Assembly (NCBI GenBank): GCA_946541435.1
Contig: CAMNJK010000098.1
Location: 1-6,163 of the forward strand
Length of the DNA: 6,163 nt
DNA from: an uncultured Bacillota bacterium
GTDB lineage: Bacteria; Bacillota; Clostridia; Peptostreptococcales; Anaerovoracaceae
Direction of reading: 5' to 3'
Shown: positions 1 to 5,492 of the stretch, piece after piece
How positions within the stretch are numbered: the stretch's first letter is position 1
Layout of the letters: each line of letters starts with the position of its first letter
Position numbers and translations under genes: made by a program
Notes under the pieces: generated by a model
What the model was told of the DNA's origin: nothing
The model's database searches: none
Seen by the model: the letters and a program-made list of their open reading frames with translations, nothing else

Positions 1-289
1 AATGGATCAGGTCCACCTTGTCGATGATGTACTTGACCTTGTTGGTCTGCAGATGTCCGATCATATGCCATCTGACGGGTTTGATGGCGTCGTACTTGTC
101 CATGATCTCCTGGACCTTGTTCTCGCCGATGTCCGTTACCCCCGCGTCGATGGCGGTGTTGATCTCTTCCGGTGTCCTGGTCTTGCTGACCGCCACCAGG
201 GTGATCTCCTCCGGAGATCTGTCAGCCCGTTTGGCGGCGTTTTCCAGTCTCTCATGTACCTTTTCCAGATTGCCTCTGATGTCTTCCAT
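1..289 (-). CDS. yggS: YggS/PLPBP-family pyridoxal-phosphate homeostasis protein, N-terminal part (cut by window edge)
   Basis: This is the first 96 codons of a gene that continues past the left edge. The family (YggS, YlmE, human PLPBP) is a cytoplasmic single-domain protein with the fold of the alanine-racemase N-terminal barrel. It binds PLP, has no confirmed catalytic reaction, and is thought to buffer or deliver PLP. Visible family motifs are LVAVSKT with the PLP-binding lysine at residue 36 (the same number as in E. coli YggS), GENKVQE at about 75-81, and WHMIGHLQTNKVK just after it. The ATG at 289 is chosen because an AGGAGG lies 8 nt upstream and the protein begins at the usual family position. 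It starts 43 nt after the HlyD-like gene, so it is probably in the same transcript. In many Firmicutes yggS precedes sepF and other ylm genes; that part would lie outside the window. The family assignment is very secure. Confidence 0.95.
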   Translation of the reverse strand, partial: MEDIRGNLEKVHERLENAAKRADRSPEEITLVAVSKTRTPEEINTAIDAGVTDIGENKVQEIMDKYDAIKPVRWHMIGHLQTNKVKYIIDKVDLIH

Positions 290-297
290 TGCCTTAT

Positions 298-303
298 CCT
301 CCT
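298..303 (-). promoter_or_regulatory. Ribosome binding site of yggS
   Basis: A full AGGAGG (read on the minus strand) ends 8 nt before the ATG at 289. It fixes the start codon and shows that yggS has its own strong initiation signal despite lying only 43 nt after the previous gene. Confidence 0.85.
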
Positions 304-332
304 GTGACCGATGCGACCACATCTGATGATGA

Positions 333-479
333 TCAGTCATCGTTCTTTTTGTTGTCTTTGTCTTTGTTATTCTCTTTGTCGTTCTTGTTCTTATCTTTGT
401 TCTTGTTCTTGTCTTTATCCTTGTCGGTCTTATTCTTCTTGCCGTTGTCTTTGTCTTTGTTCTTGTTTTCTTTATTCTT
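333..479 (-). repeat. Low-complexity tract coding for the K/D/N tail
   Basis: On the plus strand this tract is nearly all T, C and G in short imperfect units of the type TTGTCTTTG and TTCTTG. On the coding strand it is purine-rich and dominated by AAG, AAA, AAC, AAT and GAC/GAT codons. It encodes residues 397-444 of the HlyD-like protein. The reading frame stays open to a TGA at 333-335. Such tracts can vary in length by replication slippage or unequal recombination, but nothing in a single sequence proves that here. Confidence 0.75.
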
Positions 480-1667
480 GGTGATCTGGATCTGCTCAGC
501 CTGCTGGGTTTCCCTGACCTTCTCGGTTTCGTCGGTCTCTTCCGCAGCCTCCGTGGCTTCGGTTTCATCCGTCGGCTCTGTGGCCTGGGTCTCCTGCACC
601 GGCTCCGTCACCTGCGGCTCCTGCTTTTGCTCCTCTTTCTCTTCCTGCTCTTCCTTCAGGTCCTTCTTGAGGGCGCTTTCCGGATGCTTCAGCACTTCGT
701 CATAGACATCCACGGTGAAGACGGTATCGCCGCTCTCCGGATCATAAAAAGAAGCTTCGGAGATCACCGACTGGCTGCCGTCTGATGTCAGCACATTGAC
801 CGGCATGAAATAATAATCGCCGTTCTTATCTCTGACATAGACCCCGGGGACGCCGCCTTTTTCGATGATGCATTCGTTATGGACCAGAAGTCCGCTCTGC
901 TCCAGGCCCTGGATGGTCATGTCCACTTCCCTGGCGGTGGGCAGTTCGTCATAGATCCGGTCAGAGAAGAACACGATCCTGATCCGTTTCTCATCCTGCA
1001 GGACGCTGCTGATGGTGGCTTTCACCGTGCCGGCGGGCAGCACCAGCCTCACTTCCTGTCCCTCGCCAAAATGCGCCGCTTCCTCTTCATCCAGCCAGCA
1101 GGCCACATACCATTTATCATCCGATGTCACCTTGTAGACCGGATCGCCCGCGGAGACTTTGGTATGATCCATCTCTTTGGGGCTGACGGAAAGGGATTTT
1201 ACCTTTTCATAGGTCAGCTCGTCCAGCTGGTTCGGATTCAGGTCCATCTCACAGCCATCCATGGTCCTGCTGAAGATCCCGCTGATGGGGGTCCTGAGGC
1301 CCAGCCGCACACCATCGTAGCCCTTGAGACGGTCCATGATGCCCTTATAGCCCATGGACACACCGCCCGGATCCTCCGTATCCACATCATCCATGACAGC
1401 CACTTTCTTATTCTTTCTGACCACGGTGCCATCTTCCATGAGATATTTGATGGTCCCGGACTCCGTCGCCACACTGATGGTCTCCGTCTTGACCAGGTAT
1501 CCGTGGGCTTCACAGGAGTAGGACAGCTGGCCCGGTTCCAGGATCTCCGTGGTCTCGAAGGCGTCCGTTACCCGGGGCACCATCTCGATCAGAAGGAACA
1601 GGCCCAGCAGCAGCGCCAGGTATATGATGATGTACTTTCTGATGTGTTTTGAGATCTTGATCTTCAT
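333..1667 (-). CDS. HlyD-like membrane-anchored adaptor protein with long low-complexity C-terminal tail
   Basis: The protein has 444 residues. A short basic N-terminus (residues 1-11) is followed by one membrane segment at about 12-29, so the rest should lie outside the membrane. Residues about 63-93 and 121-140 look like the two halves of a lipoyl/biotinyl-type domain (for example RTPISGIFSRTMDG at 125-138). They are followed by a beta-rich region to about 325 that resembles the barrel of HlyD/RND-type adaptors. Only about 30 residues separate the lipoyl halves, so the long coiled-coil hairpin of true HlyD adaptors is absent. Residues 335-350 are E/K/Q-rich, 352-390 are TE-rich, and 397-444 are almost only K, D and N. 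The gene starts inside the trmD stop codon (ATGA overlap) with no strong Shine-Dalgarno, which suggests translational coupling. No transporter gene is nearby, so an efflux role is unproven; a scaffold or cell-wall role is equally possible. I recall similar proteins next to yggS/sepF in Clostridia. Confidence 0.8.
   Translation of the reverse strand: MKIKISKHIRKYIIIYLALLLGLFLLIEMVPRVTDAFETTEILEPGQLSYSCEAHGYLVKTETISVATESGTIKYLMEDGTVVRKNKKVAVMDDVDTEDPGGVSMGYKGIMDRLKGYDGVRLGLRTPISGIFSRTMDGCEMDLNPNQLDELTYEKVKSLSVSPKEMDHTKVSAGDPVYKVTSDDKWYVACWLDEEEAAHFGEGQEVRLVLPAGTVKATISSVLQDEKRIRIVFFSDRIYDELPTAREVDMTIQGLEQSGLLVHNECIIEKGGVPGVYVRDKNGDYYFMPVNVLTSDGSQSVISEASFYDPESGDTVFTVDVYDEVLKHPESALKKDLKEEQEEKEEQKQEPQVTEPVQETQATEPTDETEATEAAEETDETEKVRETQQAEQIQITKNKENKNKDKDNGKKNKTDKDKDKNKNKDKNKNDKENNKDKDNKKNDD
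519..614 (-). repeat. TE-rich degenerate peptide repeat in the HlyD-like tail
   Basis: Residues about 352-383 repeat a loose unit around TEP, QAT and DET (TEPVQET, ATEPTDET, EATEAAEET). The composition (T, E, P, A, Q) is typical of extended extracytoplasmic linkers in Gram-positive surface proteins. The repeats are degenerate at both the DNA and protein level. This acidic segment precedes the lysine-rich end, so the tail is split by charge and composition. Confidence 0.6.
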
Positions 1668-2428
1668 CGTCTCATTTTACTACAAATACCAAATGCTTGC
1701 AATGTACTGTCCAGGATCTTCTGCTCTTCCCGGTCCAGATCCGGATCTCCTTCCGCGTATTGCAAAAGCAGGTCGGGCCGCCGTTTCGCAGTCAGTTCCA
1801 GGGACTCCCGGAACTTCCAGAGATGGATCTTCCGGTGATTGCCGCTGAGCAGGACCTCCGGCACCGGCATGTCCCGGTAGACCCTGGGCTGGGTATACTG
1901 GGGATGCTCCAGAAGGCCGGAGTACACCGACTCATCCATGGCGGAGTCCGCGTTGCCCAGCACGCCCGGGATCAGCCGCGCCACTGCATCGATGAGCACC
2001 ATGGCAGGCAGCTCACCCCCGGTCAGGATATAGTCTCCGATGGACACTTCCTCCGCGTTCCAGGCATCCAGCACCCGCTGGTCCACCCCTTCGTAATGGC
2101 CGCAGAGGATCACCAGTTCCTCTTCCTGCGCCAGTTCCTGCAGCATTTCCTGATCTAAGACCTTTCCCCGGGGAGACATGTAGAGGAACCGCTTCCCCCG
2201 GGCGCCGATGTCTTCCAGGGTCCGGAAGATGGGGTCCGCCATCTGTACCATGCCCCCGCCGCCCCCGAAGGGATAGTCGTCGGTCCGGTTGTGTTTGTCC
2301 TGGGTGTAATCCCGGATGTCGTGGAGGCGGAACTCAAGGATCCCTTTCTGGGCCGCCCGCCCCAGCATGCTGGCCTCCGTCACGGGGGTGAACATCTCCG
2401 GGAACAATGTCAGTATATCGATCTTCAT
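1664..2428 (-). CDS. trmD: tRNA (guanine-37-N1)-methyltransferase TrmD
   Basis: TrmD uses S-adenosylmethionine to methylate N1 of G37, next to the anticodon, in tRNAs with G36-G37. This prevents +1 frameshifting. The 254-residue protein is full length for the family. It carries LTLFPEMF (6-13), DDYPFGGGGGM (50-60), LCGHYEGVDQR (108-118), SIGDYILTGGELPAM (129-143) of the deep trefoil knot that binds SAM, the R151-containing segment RLIPGVLGN, YTQPRVY (178-184) and LLSGNH (193-198). In an ungapped alignment with E. coli TrmD, which I recall from memory, R154 corresponds to R151. The catalytic D169 falls on E166, with D165 beside it. The start ATG overlaps the rimM stop by one base (TAATG), and an AGGAAGG lies somewhat far upstream, so coupling to rimM is likely. 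The stop overlaps the next gene's start. rplS, which usually follows, is absent here. Confidence 0.98.
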   Translation of the reverse strand: MKIDILTLFPEMFTPVTEASMLGRAAQKGILEFRLHDIRDYTQDKHNRTDDYPFGGGGGMVQMADPIFRTLEDIGARGKRFLYMSPRGKVLDQEMLQELAQEEELVILCGHYEGVDQRVLDAWNAEEVSIGDYILTGGELPAMVLIDAVARLIPGVLGNADSAMDESVYSGLLEHPQYTQPRVYRDMPVPEVLLSGNHRKIHLWKFRESLELTAKRRPDLLLQYAEGDPDLDREEQKILDSTLQAFGICSKMRR

Positions 2429-2925
2429 TACAGATCCAGAATTCCTTCCTGCAGCCGCACGGTGATCCTGCGTTCGCTGCCATCGATGTCTCTCACGTAT
2501 TCATCCACCTTGGGGATCAGCACCTTCCTGCCCTCCGGCAGCTCCACCTCGAAGAGGTCCTGGGCCGTATTCTGGATCACATCCGTCACCTGACCCAGAG
2601 GTTCCCCGTCCTCGGTCACCACCTGCATGCCGATGAGATCACGCACGTAAAACTGACCCTCCGGCAGTTCCGGAAGGTCGGCCTCCGTCACGAAGATCTC
2701 CCTGCCTCTGGCTTTTTCTGCCGCGTCCCGGTCTGTGAAGCCCGACAGCCGCAGCACCACCATGTTCTTCTGGGTGCGCACCGACAGCACATCCATGAGT
2801 TCCTCCCCCACATAGATCTGCGGGGTATCCTCATAGATCTGCACACTGTCCGAGTAATTGTACACCTTGACTTCGCCCTTCAGGCCCACAGCGCTGGTGA
2901 TCTTCCCTATCAGTATCTTTTCCAT
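2428..2925 (-). CDS. rimM: 16S rRNA processing / 30S maturation factor RimM
   Basis: RimM binds the 30S head through ribosomal protein S19 and helps late maturation of the small subunit. The 165-residue form chosen here has the N-terminal RimM beta-barrel (GKITSAVGLKGEVKV at 7-21, GFTDRDAAEKARGREIFV at 62-79). The PRC-like C-terminal barrel follows (FYVRDLIGM at 92-100, DLFEV at 123-127, VLIPKVDEYVRDID at 135-148), and the protein ends in EGILDL. The start at 2925 (MEKILIG) is preferred over an in-frame GTG at 2985. RimM proteins normally begin just before the GxI motif, and the extra 20 residues look unlike the family and would be encoded from within a stem-loop. The Shine-Dalgarno is weak (AGAGAACGAG). 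The gene ends in TAA overlapping the trmD ATG. Confidence 0.95.
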   Translation of the reverse strand: MEKILIGKITSAVGLKGEVKVYNYSDSVQIYEDTPQIYVGEELMDVLSVRTQKNMVVLRLSGFTDRDAAEKARGREIFVTEADLPELPEGQFYVRDLIGMQVVTEDGEPLGQVTDVIQNTAQDLFEVELPEGRKVLIPKVDEYVRDIDGSERRITVRLQEGILDL

Positions 2926-2971
2926 CTCGTTCTCTGTCTTATATGTGTATGATTTTTCCTTTATGAGCAAT

Positions 2972-2999
2972 CGGGGGCACATCACTGAATGCGCCCCCG
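2972..2999 (-). other. G+C-rich stem-loop between khpA and rimM
   Basis: On the minus strand CGGGGGCGCAT (2999-2989) pairs with ATGTGCCCCCG (2982-2972). This gives an 11-bp stem with one G-T wobble and a 6-base loop (TCAGTG). It lies in the 98-nt gap between the khpA stop and the rimM start. No run of T follows on either strand, so it does not look like a standard intrinsic terminator. It could be an mRNA processing or stabilising element, a partial attenuator, or a regulator-binding structure that adjusts rimM-trmD output relative to rpsP. Confidence 0.6.
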
Positions 3000-3023
3000 G
3001 TCCTATATCTATCTACTGTTCGG

Positions 3024-3254
3024 TTACTGTACGATCTCTACGACGACTTTTTTGTTTGTCTTCGTCGCGGCCGCTTTGACAACAGTCCGGATCGCCTTCG
3101 CGATGCGTCCCTGCTTGCCAATGACCATTCCCATGTCGTCCTCTGCCACCTTCAGCTGGATGACAGTCGTATCATCCGACATTGTCTCCGTCACTTCAAC
3201 AGCATCCGGATGCTCCACGAGAGATCTCGCGATTGCACCGACTAATTCTATCAT
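3024..3254 (-). CDS. khpA: KH-domain RNA-binding protein KhpA
   Basis: KhpA (YlqC) is a small cytoplasmic RNA-binding protein with a single KH domain. In several Firmicutes it forms a heterodimer with KhpB (EloR/Jag) and affects cell elongation and division, and it also binds small RNAs. The 76-residue protein is essentially one KH domain. An N-terminal helix (1-14) is followed by beta strands (TTVIQLKVAEDD at 29-40) and the RNA-binding GKQG loop at 46-49 inside MGMVIGKQGRIAKAIR. It then has helix and strand elements ending in KKVVVEI. The ATG at 3254 has a modest Shine-Dalgarno (GCGGTGA) about 6 nt upstream. It follows rpsP by 65 nt, the standard Firmicutes position. Confidence 0.95.
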   Translation of the reverse strand: MIELVGAIARSLVEHPDAVEVTETMSDDTTVIQLKVAEDDMGMVIGKQGRIAKAIRTVVKAAATKTNKKVVVEIVQ

Positions 3255-3319
3255 TCAATTCACCGCTTTCTTTCTGCAGTATCGAAAAAAGTACGATTCT
3301 TATCGATAGTCTGACTAAC

Positions 3320-3559
3320 TTAGCAAATGCCGCTCTTCTTGAAAAGTGCCTTGACTGTGTCTGTCGGCTGCGCGCCTGTAGCCAGCCACTTCTTCGCCTT
3401 CTCTTCGTCGATCTTGATGTTTGCCGGCTCTGTCATCGGATCATAGTAACCCAGCTCCTCGATGAACTTACCATCTCTCGGTGCTCTGGAATCTGCTACG
3501 ATGATGCGGTAAAACGGCTTCTTGTGCGCTCCCATTCTTCTCAGTCTGATCTTAACCAT
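3320..3559 (-). CDS. rpsP: 30S ribosomal protein S16
   Basis: S16 is a small-subunit protein needed for 30S assembly, contacting the 5' and central domains of 16S rRNA. The 79-residue product is the normal short length for Firmicutes. It shows the family signature from the first residues: [10 protein letters not shown], then [13 protein letters not shown] (13-25), [15 protein letters not shown] (27-41) and the helix [20 protein letters not shown]. The protein is strongly basic. The start ATG at 3559 is set by a perfect AGGAGG 9 nt upstream. It lies 53 nt after ffh and before khpA, the usual order in this operon. Confidence 0.98.
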   Translation of the reverse strand: MVKIRLRRMGAHKKPFYRIIVADSRAPRDGKFIEELGYYDPMTEPANIKIDEEKAKKWLATGAQPTDTVKALFKKSGIC

Positions 3560-3568
3560 TATTTTTTT

Positions 3569-3574
3569 CCTCCT
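3569..3574 (-). promoter_or_regulatory. Ribosome binding site of rpsP
   Basis: A perfect AGGAGG on the minus strand lies 9 nt before the rpsP ATG, followed by an A-rich spacer. It is among the strongest initiation signals in the window, as expected for a ribosomal protein gene in a mixed operon. Confidence 0.85.
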
Positions 3575-3612
3575 GAAAATATTATACTAATTACTATCTA
3601 TGCAAAGGCTGG

Positions 3613-4947
3613 TCAAAAGCCCTTAAACATCCTGCTCATCTTGCCCATGGCGCCGGGCTTCATCATCTGCTTCATCATCTTCCTGGCTTCCTCGTACCGC
3701 TTGATCAGCTGGTTGACCTTCTGTACGGTCTGCCCGGAACCGGCGGCGATGCGCTTGCGCCGGCTGGCGTTGAGGATCTGCGGATTCTCCCGCTCCTCCC
3801 TGGTCATGGACCGGATGATGGCTTCGAACTGGGAGAATTCCTTTTCTCCCCGGGCGATATCCTCAGATTTGGCCTTGCCCATGCCCGGCATCATATCCAG
3901 GACCTTGGCAATGCCGCCCATGTTGCGGATCTGTCCCATCTGGTCCAGGAAGTCCTCCAGGGTGAACTTGTTCTTCCGGATCTTCTGTTCCAGTTCCTCG
4001 GCCTTCTTCTCGTCGAAGTCCTCCTGGGCCTTCTCGATCAGGGACATCATGTCGCCCATGCCCAGGATCCGGCTGGCCATACGCTCCGGATGGAAGGGTT
4101 CCAGCTCATCCAGCTTCTCACCCATACCGACGAACTTGATGGGCCGGCCTGTGACCTTCTTGGTGGAAAGTGCCGCGCCGCCTCTGGAGTCGCCGTCCAT
4201 CTTGGTCATGATGATGCCATCGATGCCAAGTCTGTCGTTGAAGCCTTCCGCCGCGTTGACGGCGTCCTGTCCTGTGAGGGCATCCACCACCAGCAGGATC
4301 TCATGGGGCCGGACCGTCTTCTTCAGCTGCTCCAGCTCAACCATCAGGGCTTCATCGATCTGCAGACGGCCCGCCGTATCGATGATCAGGACATTGTAGC
4401 CCTTCTTCTCGGCTTCGCTCACCGCCGCGCTGGCGATGACGGAAGGATCCTTGCAGTCCCGCATGGTGAACACGGGAACGTCCACTGCCTGTCCCACGAT
4501 CTCCAGCTGATCGATAGCCGCCGGCCGGTAGATATCGCAGGCGCACAGCATGGGCTTCTTGCCGTTCTTCACCAGCCACTTGGCCAGCTTGCCGCAGGTG
4601 GTGGTCTTACCGGTACCCTGCAGGCCCACCATCATGTAAACGGTGAATCCCTTGGGGGAATAGGTCAGCTTGGTTCCGGTGCCGCCCATCAGGTCTGTCA
4701 GCTCATCGTTGACGATCTTGATCACCTGCTGGGCCGGGGTCAGACTCTCCATGACCTCCTTGCCCAGGGATTTCTCCTTGACGGTGGCCACGAATTCCTT
4801 GACGACCTTGAAGTTGACGTCTGCTTCCAGCAGCGCCAGCTTGACCTCCCGCATGGCGGCGTTGATGTCCGCCTCTGTGAGGGAGCCCTTGCCCTTCAGT
4901 CCCTTGAATACGCCTTGTAATTTGTCCGATAATCCTTCAAATGCCAT
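3613..4947 (-). CDS. ffh: Signal recognition particle GTPase Ffh (SRP54)
   Basis: Ffh binds the 4.5S/6S SRP RNA and the signal sequences of nascent membrane and secreted proteins. It delivers ribosomes to the receptor FtsY through paired GTPase domains. The 444 residues cover the full family. The N domain helical bundle is at about 1-90. The G domain has the P-loop GLQGTGKTTT (108-117), DIYRPAAIDQL (138-148), DTAGR (190-194), TKMDG (248-252) and the closing GMGEKLDELEPF (274-285). The methionine-rich M domain runs from about 300 to the end, with the finger-loop region around 336-358 and the RNA-binding helices with SRRKRIAAGSG (395-405). The C-terminus is rich in M and K. The ATG at 4947 has AGAGAGG about 9 nt upstream. 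It follows ylxM by 60 nt, a pairing typical of Firmicutes, where YlxM is thought to modulate SRP. Confidence 0.99.
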   Translation of the reverse strand: MAFEGLSDKLQGVFKGLKGKGSLTEADINAAMREVKLALLEADVNFKVVKEFVATVKEKSLGKEVMESLTPAQQVIKIVNDELTDLMGGTGTKLTYSPKGFTVYMMVGLQGTGKTTTCGKLAKWLVKNGKKPMLCACDIYRPAAIDQLEIVGQAVDVPVFTMRDCKDPSVIASAAVSEAEKKGYNVLIIDTAGRLQIDEALMVELEQLKKTVRPHEILLVVDALTGQDAVNAAEGFNDRLGIDGIIMTKMDGDSRGGAALSTKKVTGRPIKFVGMGEKLDELEPFHPERMASRILGMGDMMSLIEKAQEDFDEKKAEELEQKIRKNKFTLEDFLDQMGQIRNMGGIAKVLDMMPGMGKAKSEDIARGEKEFSQFEAIIRSMTREERENPQILNASRRKRIAAGSGQTVQKVNQLIKRYEEARKMMKQMMKPGAMGKMSRMFKGF

Positions 4948-4976
4948 CGGCTGATTCCTCTCTTGATGATTCGATG

Positions 4977-4997
4977 CGGATCAGGATCCCCGATCCG
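4977..4997 (-). other. Short inverted repeat between ylxM and ffh
   Basis: CGGATC (4977-4982) and GATCCG (4992-4997) are a perfect 6-bp inverted repeat around a 9-base spacer, which itself contains GGATCC. It lies in the 60-nt ylxM-ffh gap, upstream of the ffh Shine-Dalgarno. There is no T run, so it is unlikely to be a terminator. It may be a weak mRNA hairpin or chance. Confidence 0.3.
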
Positions 4998-5007
4998 GGT
5001 CCTTCCC

Positions 5008-5400
5008 TCAGGATTCCCGCAGCCGGTCAATGATCTCCCGGATCCCGGCCAGCCTTTGCACGATCTCCTTCTCCTGCTCCTTCTCCTGCATCCGGCCGTT
5101 CTCGATGTCGCTTACCATCCGGCCGATCTGCTGGTCGATGGTGCTCACCGCTTCCTCGGTCTCCAGGAACCGGTCCACCAGTCCCAGCTTCTCTTCGTAT
5201 TCCGTCAGCGCCTTCTGCGCTTTTCGCAGGGCGTCGTGCACCCCCTGGCGGCTGATGTCGAACTGGTCTGCGATCTCCTGCAGAGACAGGTTCTCCTCCG
5301 TATACAGTTCCATCACCTGCCGCTGTCTTGGCGGCAGCAGCTGCCCGTAAAAATCGAACAGCAGACTCTGTCTGGCGATCTCGTCGATCCTCATCTTCAT
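5008..5400 (-). CDS. ylxM: YlxM/p13-like SRP-associated DNA-binding-type protein
   Basis: YlxM proteins are small helix-turn-helix proteins encoded next to ffh. In streptococci the protein is reported to interact with SRP components and influence its GTPase. The 130-residue form chosen here has a sigma-70 region-4-like helix-turn-helix at about 22-62 (PPRQRQVMELY, then LSLQEIADQFDISRQGVHDAL). An acidic, coiled-coil-like C-terminal half follows to residue 130, slightly longer than the roughly 110 residues I recall as usual. The start at 5400 is preferred over an in-frame ATG at 5436. It has GGAGAAG 7 nt from the GGAG core, and the upstream ATG falls at the predicted transcription start. A second ATG two codons further in (5394) is also possible. 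It is the first gene of the operon after the promoter at 5440-5468. Confidence 0.92.
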   Translation of the reverse strand: MKMRIDEIARQSLLFDFYGQLLPPRQRQVMELYTEENLSLQEIADQFDISRQGVHDALRKAQKALTEYEEKLGLVDRFLETEEAVSTIDQQIGRMVSDIENGRMQEKEQEKEIVQRLAGIREIIDRLRES

Positions 5401-5404
5401 CGAT

Positions 5405-5411
5405 CTTCTCC
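5405..5411 (-). promoter_or_regulatory. Ribosome binding site that decides the ylxM start
   Basis: GGAGAAG on the minus strand lies 4 nt before the ATG at 5400, with its GGAG core 7 nt away. The longer alternative start at 5436 has no comparable signal. This site therefore supports the shorter YlxM. Confidence 0.7.
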
Positions 5412-5425
5412 GACAAGTAAAAAAA

Positions 5426-5469
5426 CTTGACACCATGACAGTATAATCAAGACCGTCAGGGATGTCAAG
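5426..5469. repeat. 7-bp inverted repeat bracketing the operon promoter
   Basis: CTTGACA (5426-5432) and TGTCAAG (5463-5469) are perfect inverted copies with 30 bp between them. One arm contains the -35 hexamer and the other lies just after the predicted transcription start, so the pair encloses the core promoter. This could be a split operator or chance; the arms are short. Confidence 0.35.
5440..5468 (-). promoter_or_regulatory. Sigma-A (sigma-70-type) promoter of the ylxM-ffh-rpsP operon
   Basis: On the minus strand a perfect -35 TTGACA (5468-5463) and a -10 TATACT (5445-5440; one mismatch to TATAAT) are separated by exactly 17 bp. The predicted transcription start is near 5433-5434, giving a leader of about 33 nt before the ylxM ATG. 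It lies in the only gap upstream of the operon in this window and points in the right direction. This is sequence match only, but the spacing and hexamers are close to ideal. Confidence 0.8.
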
Positions 5470-5492
5470 CCTTTTTCCTTTACAGATATGAA

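Noticed and set aside
289..705. A plus-strand frame coding a very hydrophobic F/L/S-rich peptide that looks like membrane segments
   Set aside because: The hydrophobicity is the mirror of the K/D/N codons of the opposite-strand tail (AAG, GAC and AAC read as CTT, GTC and GTT). It is a composition artefact.
879..1652. A 257-codon plus-strand frame opposite the HlyD-like gene
   Set aside because: It is antisense to a frame with clear membrane anchor and domain structure and has no good ribosome site or motif of its own.
3270..3306. Possible terminator between rpsP and khpA (CGAT/ATCG stem followed by TTTTTT on the minus strand)
   Set aside because: The stem is only 4 A+T-containing base pairs, and khpA follows in the usual operon order.
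3581..3586. TATAAT-like -10 on the minus strand just before rpsP, suggesting an internal promoter
   Set aside because: The nearest -35-like hexamers (TTGACC and TTGCAT) are 24 and 13 bp away, and the start would fall in the Shine-Dalgarno. Gap A+T richness explains it.
3182..4399. A 405-codon open frame on the plus strand opposite rpsP and ffh
   Set aside because: It lies wholly antisense to two unmistakable conserved genes, has the serine/leucine/proline-rich look of a reverse-frame shadow, and shows no recognisable domain.
4090..4920. A 276-codon plus-strand frame opposite ffh
   Set aside because: It is histidine/leucine/glutamine-rich shadow translation of ffh codons with no family motif.
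5414..5429. CAAGT/ACTTG hairpin with an A/T run in the ylxM leader, a possible terminator for the upstream regulator
   Set aside because: The stem is 5 bp with the T run in the loop, not after the stem, so it does not fit an intrinsic terminator.
5427..5447. TTGACA and TATAAT on the plus strand, a possible divergent promoter
   Set aside because: The hexamers are only 9 bp apart, too close for sigma-A polymerase, and no plus-strand gene follows.
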